Assembly: GCF_001638985.1 (NCBI RefSeq)
Contig: NW_017265136.1
Location: 740,461-804,460 of the forward strand
DNA from: Phycomyces blakesleeanus NRRL 1555(-)
Lineage: Eukaryota; Mucoromycota; Mucoromycetes; Mucorales; Phycomycetaceae
DNA: 64,000 nt
Reading direction: 5' to 3'
Part shown: one piece after another, positions 60,071-64,000 of the stretch
How the letters are laid out: every line of letters starts with the position of its first letter
Position numbering within the stretch: the stretch's first letter is position 1
The notes under the pieces: generated by a model
Databases searched by the model: none
Seen by the model: the letters and a program-made list of their open reading frames with translations, nothing else
Told to the model about the DNA's origin: nothing
Position numbers and translations under genes: made by a program

Positions 60071-63000
60071 ATTTTGTCCCTTTCAGCTTTCTTTTTGAAT
60101 TTTGCAACTAAAATAAAATTAAAATAATTAAAAAAAACACACGATTCTTTTGAGCAATGTGCATGGGTTGTGTGAACTTTTACTGTGTAATTAATAATCC
60201 ATTTGCGAGGTGTATTTGTATGTTTCATTCAAAATATCAAAAGATGGTTAGCTTATAGGTTAAGTTTTTATTTCTATGTGTTTTTTACTTGAGAGATAAG
60301 ATCTTAAGGATATCATATGCTATGATACGATGTACTTGTTACTTGTTACTTGTTACTTGATATAATTATTTGAAATGGCTGTCGTGTAACATGCGGCACT
60401 CAAAAAATAGGAACTTTTACGTTTAAAGTGAAATGTAGGTAAAGAAGTATAATTTCGAGCATAAGGATACACTTTTTGAAAAAGATTGGCCGTGTAAGAA
60501 TTAAGATTAAAATATGTTAAAAGGAATGGCCATCAACGGTAAATAATGATATTACTGATTGAGTTTTTAGAGCAGTGAGAATTTAGGTAGGGTGAGATCC
60601 TGCCGTTGCTATTTAATGTTCTGGCTACAGAAAGCTTATCCCCTGGAGACAGCAAATACTGATGGTCGATGGAGGATTATGATAAAAAGTGGGTGTAAGT
60701 AGGCAATAGCTTATAGGTAAAAGTCATTTTGCTAACTATACTGTTAACCACTTTTAAAATCTTCTCTCTGTATACTCTATGCAAGAATATAAAAAAGTTA
60801 AAATCAAGAGGAAGAGAGGAAGTGTATGTATATGTATGTACTTTTGATGAAATGGAATACATTTGGTGTTAAAGGGTTTATCTTATTCTGAATAAAAACT
60901 TTCGAGATTAACATTATCACGTAATGATATATTGTAAGCTTTTGAGAGGGGGGGTTTTTTTTTATCAAAAAGTAGTTGAGGTGGATTTGATATCTATTAA
61001 GACGCTTTTAAAGACGTATGAAATCATCTTTAAAACGCCTCAATGTGATGATGACAGCTAACATTCCGATTTAACTTGTTCGACTAATGTACTATATGGT
61101 CTATTCTATATAATATGTATTATTAAAGATAAATTCAAAGATATACAAACTTTAATAAAATAATGAGCAGTATTCCCAATCTACTTATAAAGTGTAGTCG
61201 CTTGGCTTATGCGATAGACCTCATTCCTAAAGCCAAAAATTAAAATGGGATTACATGACTGTCAAAAGTGAATTGGGTGACTTGTGTCCGGCGGCATTGT
61301 TGTGTGTGGGACTGGTTCTGTGCTTGGAAAAAAAATTTATAGAATTCAAAAAAAAAATTATTTTAAACGAAAATTAAACTATAAAAAGGCTTAGGATTGT
61401 GTTCCAAATTATATTCCTTACTTCTTTCCCTTCTCCCCTCTTCTATGAGAGCATAACATAACTGGTAAGCATCACTACTCCTACTCTATTTCCCTACTCC
61501 TTTATATACTTTTTATGTATCAATATTGTTGGCAAAGTTTGGTTATTTTTTTCTTTTACCATGATGATCAACCATATATTGCTACTAAACCCAGCTCATT
61601 TTGATATTCTATGAAAGCAAAACTTCTATCAACTGAAAAAGAAAAAAAAAATACTTTACCACTTTTCCCAATTCTTATTACTACTTTATATTGTTACAAA
61701 TGGGATGAAAGTAATAATTGAAACTAATTATTTGTAACAGTTTTTTAGATTGAATCTCTTCATGCTGCTCATTTATGACTTTAAGATAGAACTTTTTATC
61801 ATTTTAATAAAAACAAAATTTCAATACATGTTATTACACGTCTTTATGAGAGAAATCTATTGTGTTCGTTTTAAATGCTGGAAGAATGAAATGTCTTGAT
61901 ATGTTATTTTGTTACATAGGATAAGCTGCATATTTAGTAACGTAGTTTAAGAATATTCAAATGATAATATCAAAAATACATATACTTGGGGTTTTGCAGC
62001 TTTGACTTTCGGCTACATATTTATTTTATTGTTTTTATATTCAAAATTTATTTTACCCTTCAAAACTAAAGCGGTGTCGCTTTCAAATATGTATATTTAT
62101 TTATTTCTTCTGTCCATACCCTTCATTGTTTTGCCTTATAGATAACTTTTTCTTAATACTAAATCGAGTGCGTTTAGAATGCTTTACAAGTAAAGGCAAA
62201 GAATTAATGTGGTCAATAAGCAATTCTCAATATCACAAAGCCTAGATCCTTCAGAAGTGAAAGATACTTGACACAGAAACTCTCCATACTTTTTTGTAAG
62301 TGACTAAAAATTGTATAAACACTCCTGGTTCAGGTATACGCGTTTTATACGGGACCCTTTATAACCTCATTTTCTTTTTTCACATTGGTTCCTTTTTATT
62401 TATGCTTATGTACTGAGCTATGAACATGGACCTCTTTGAGAGACATGAATATAAATTGAATAAACTATGATATTAATGTACATTTTGGATTAGTTCAACG
62501 CGTATTTACAGTGTTTTAATAGCTTTTGTTGAATCTCTTTACTTCTTTTTTATTATTTAATTTGAACTTGAATATAGTTAAAACACGAAAGAGAATTATT
62601 GTAATTTCAAATATTTTGATCCTTTTTTTTGCATTATTTTTTAATATTTTTAAAATAATAACTTTTTCTATCAATTATTCTAGGAATGTTCCTCTTATTT
62701 ACATAGATCTATTGATAGGTTCAAATTTATATAAAGTCTTTGAATATATATATATATATGTTAGAGAATATGTGTACACTAAATTAGCCTAACATGAGGA
62801 AAGGTTAATTACTATTTTCTATATTGATTATTATTGGCCAAGTATTTAGACGCAGACGAAATAAAATAAAATAAAATCTTAAACAGATTCATAATGAAAT
62901 TCCCTAGAAAAATGTATTTTTTATTTTGAAGATCAAACGGACAAATCTTCTCAATAACTGTAGCGAAAGAACTTATGATCCCAATGAAAGGTCGTTTTAC

Positions 63001-63509
63001 AGAAATTCACAGATCCAAGCTTTTCATTGGATAAACATATACTCACTTTAACCAAAAACAAATCAACTGAAATGTTACGAGAACCACAACACTTTATGAT
63101 TCTATGGATCAAACTAAATAAATTAAACTTGTGAGCATCTCTTTCCTCTTACTGTGTTTTATCCACTTCAAGTATTTGACCGACAATGTGGGTTTTGTCT
63201 TTGGTCTTTGGCCTTTTTGCCTTTACCAATAAAATCAAATCTTCTTGCGTCTTTTGACAATTTGATATTATTATTATTATTATTAATATTCTGTAACTGA
63301 CAATATCCATCAGCCGGACTACAATACTTTTTTTTTAACAAATGAATGACGCAAGACGCAAGAACTAGGGCGGATCTCTAAACGTGTGTGAACAACAGTT
63401 GCGCATTGATTTCCTCTCCAGCCAAGAAAAACACTATAGAAACCCGCCCCTTTGTTCTTCCGCCCTTCCCACCTTATCTTTATTCCCTGCTTGTCCTTTA
63501 CAACTTTTT
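60071..63509. other. Long intergenic, AT-rich; PKA-R promoter at right end
   Basis: No gene I can support. It has a four-unit TACTTGT repeat (60333-60359), many poly-A/T tracts, an AATAA repeat (62863-62877) and an ATT run (63268-63286). A TGACGCAAGACGCAAG sequence (about 63346-63361) lies 150 bases upstream of the PKA regulatory start and may be a CRE-like site (weak). Confidence 0.5.
60333..60359. repeat. (TACTTGT)n heptanucleotide repeat
   Basis: Four near-perfect tandem copies of the seven-base unit TACTTGT, the last one cut after six bases. Confidence 0.9.
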
Positions 63510-64000
63510 ATGGATCCCGCTTTCTCTTTTTCCCAAGTGGACGAGTTCCCTTCACAAACAGATGAATACACACAAATTCTGACAGAACTTCACACCGAAT
63601 ACTGCCGTGACCAGCCTCTTGATGTTCTCCAATATTGTGCAAACTTCTTTAACCAAAGACTCCAAGAACAACGTGCTTCTTTACGACAGCGACTTCCTCG
63701 TGGCTTTGAAGGTAAAAAACAAAAACAAAAACAAAAAAACAAACAAACAAAAGTAACTTCAATATATATATATATATATATAAAACAGTAGTTAATCTAT
63801 CTTTTTTTTTTCTTTTGTAGCCAATGAACTTCATCCTCTTTCCGGTCAACATCAGGAATTCCCTGGTCAGATTTCTGATAATGATGATGACAAAGATAAT
63901 GATTTTGAGACTCTTGATGATTCTGATGATGAAGAGCGTGATGAATTCTCGGGTGAACTTATTCCTATGATGCCTCCCTCTTATGGCCGTGACCGTCGCA
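63510..64000 (+). CDS. cAMP-dependent protein kinase regulatory subunit (partial, N-terminal part)
   Basis: Exons 63510-63711 and 63821 to the window edge give about 127 residues; the rest lies outside. Residues 15-60 (YTQILTELHTEYCRDQPLDV and LQYCANFFNQRLQEQR) match the dimerization/docking domain of PKA regulatory subunits, which pairs two subunits and anchors them. After the junction come ANELHPLSGQ, an Asp/Glu-rich linker (about 82-107), and PPSYGRDRR at the edge, the start of the pseudosubstrate/inhibitory site that blocks the catalytic subunit. Two cAMP-binding domains are expected beyond 64000. The start is the first ATG in frame with the docking domain. In Mucorales this subunit controls growth form and germination (family knowledge). 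Confidence 0.88.

Noticed and set aside
1..64000. A tRNA gene, CRISPR array, bacterial operon or viral replication gene
   Set aside because: I scanned for B-box-like GGTTCGA(A/T)CC sequences, evenly spaced direct repeats and viral polymerase motifs and found none that could be supported. The only mobile-element evidence is the Tc1/mariner relic and the foldback.

Overview
This is a eukaryotic, fungal window, most likely from an early-diverging filamentous fungus of the Mucoromycota (Mucorales-like). The main reasons are: compact genes split by many short AT-rich GT-AG introns (about 45-360 bases); AT-rich intergenic DNA full of CA/TA/AAT/TC simple repeats; a chitin synthase fused to a myosin-like motor; a VNX1-type vacuolar cation exchanger; an Osh3-type GOLD-PH-oxysterol-binding protein; and a PKA regulatory subunit. 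The genus cannot be fixed from sequence alone. I spliced gene models by hand. For the multi-exon models the exon lengths sum to a whole number of codons and every junction keeps the family's reading frame.

Layout, left to right. 1.2-4.3 kb: Sec7-PH Arf exchange factor whose Sec7 domain lacks its first half (+). 4.9-5.3 kb: small BC10/BLCAP-family membrane protein (+). 6.4-8.1 kb: HSL-type alpha/beta hydrolase with a GC-AG intron (+). 9.3-10.5 kb: STIMATE/TMEM110-family protein (+). 11.0-14.8 kb: VNX1-type cation/H+ exchanger (+). 15.7-22.0 kb: myosin-motor chitin synthase (+). 22.3-23.3 kb: acidic protein with two PAH-like repeats (+). 23.8-24.3 kb: small secreted protein (-). 25.1-26.5 kb: isolated coding-looking segments. 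26.9-28.6 kb: type II membrane O-fucosyltransferase-like protein (+). 30.1-32.2 kb: YANK/STK32 kinase with a myristoylation signal (+). 32.5-33.6 kb: secreted N-formylglutamate amidohydrolase-like protein (-), divergent from a membrane-anchored acidic protein at 33.9-34.9 kb (+). 35-37 kb: Tc1/mariner relic and a foldback. 39.0-40.4 kb: zinc alcohol dehydrogenase (+), convergent with an RRM-YTH protein at 40.7-43.0 kb (-), which is divergent from the OSBP gene at 43.5-46.7 kb (+). 47.2-47.5 kb: two coding-looking minus-strand exons. 50.3-54.6 kb: very large protein with prion-like repeats (+). 56.4-58.0 kb: UPF3 (+). 59.3-60.1 kb: ribosomal protein eS26 (+). 63.5 kb to the edge: PKA regulatory subunit, partial (+).

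Themes. Membrane traffic and lipid contact sites (Sec7-PH, Osh3-like, STIMATE-like), cell wall synthesis (chitin synthase), vacuolar ion balance (VNX1), cAMP and AGC-kinase signalling (PKA-R, YANK), and mRNA fate (YTH reader, UPF3) are represented. The order looks like ordinary fungal synteny rather than a biosynthetic cluster. The most unusual details are gene-structural: two GC-AG introns, an 11-base microexon inside the sterol-binding domain, a start codon alone in its coding exon (eS26), a half Sec7 domain, and a lipid-transfer fingerprint that departs from consensus.
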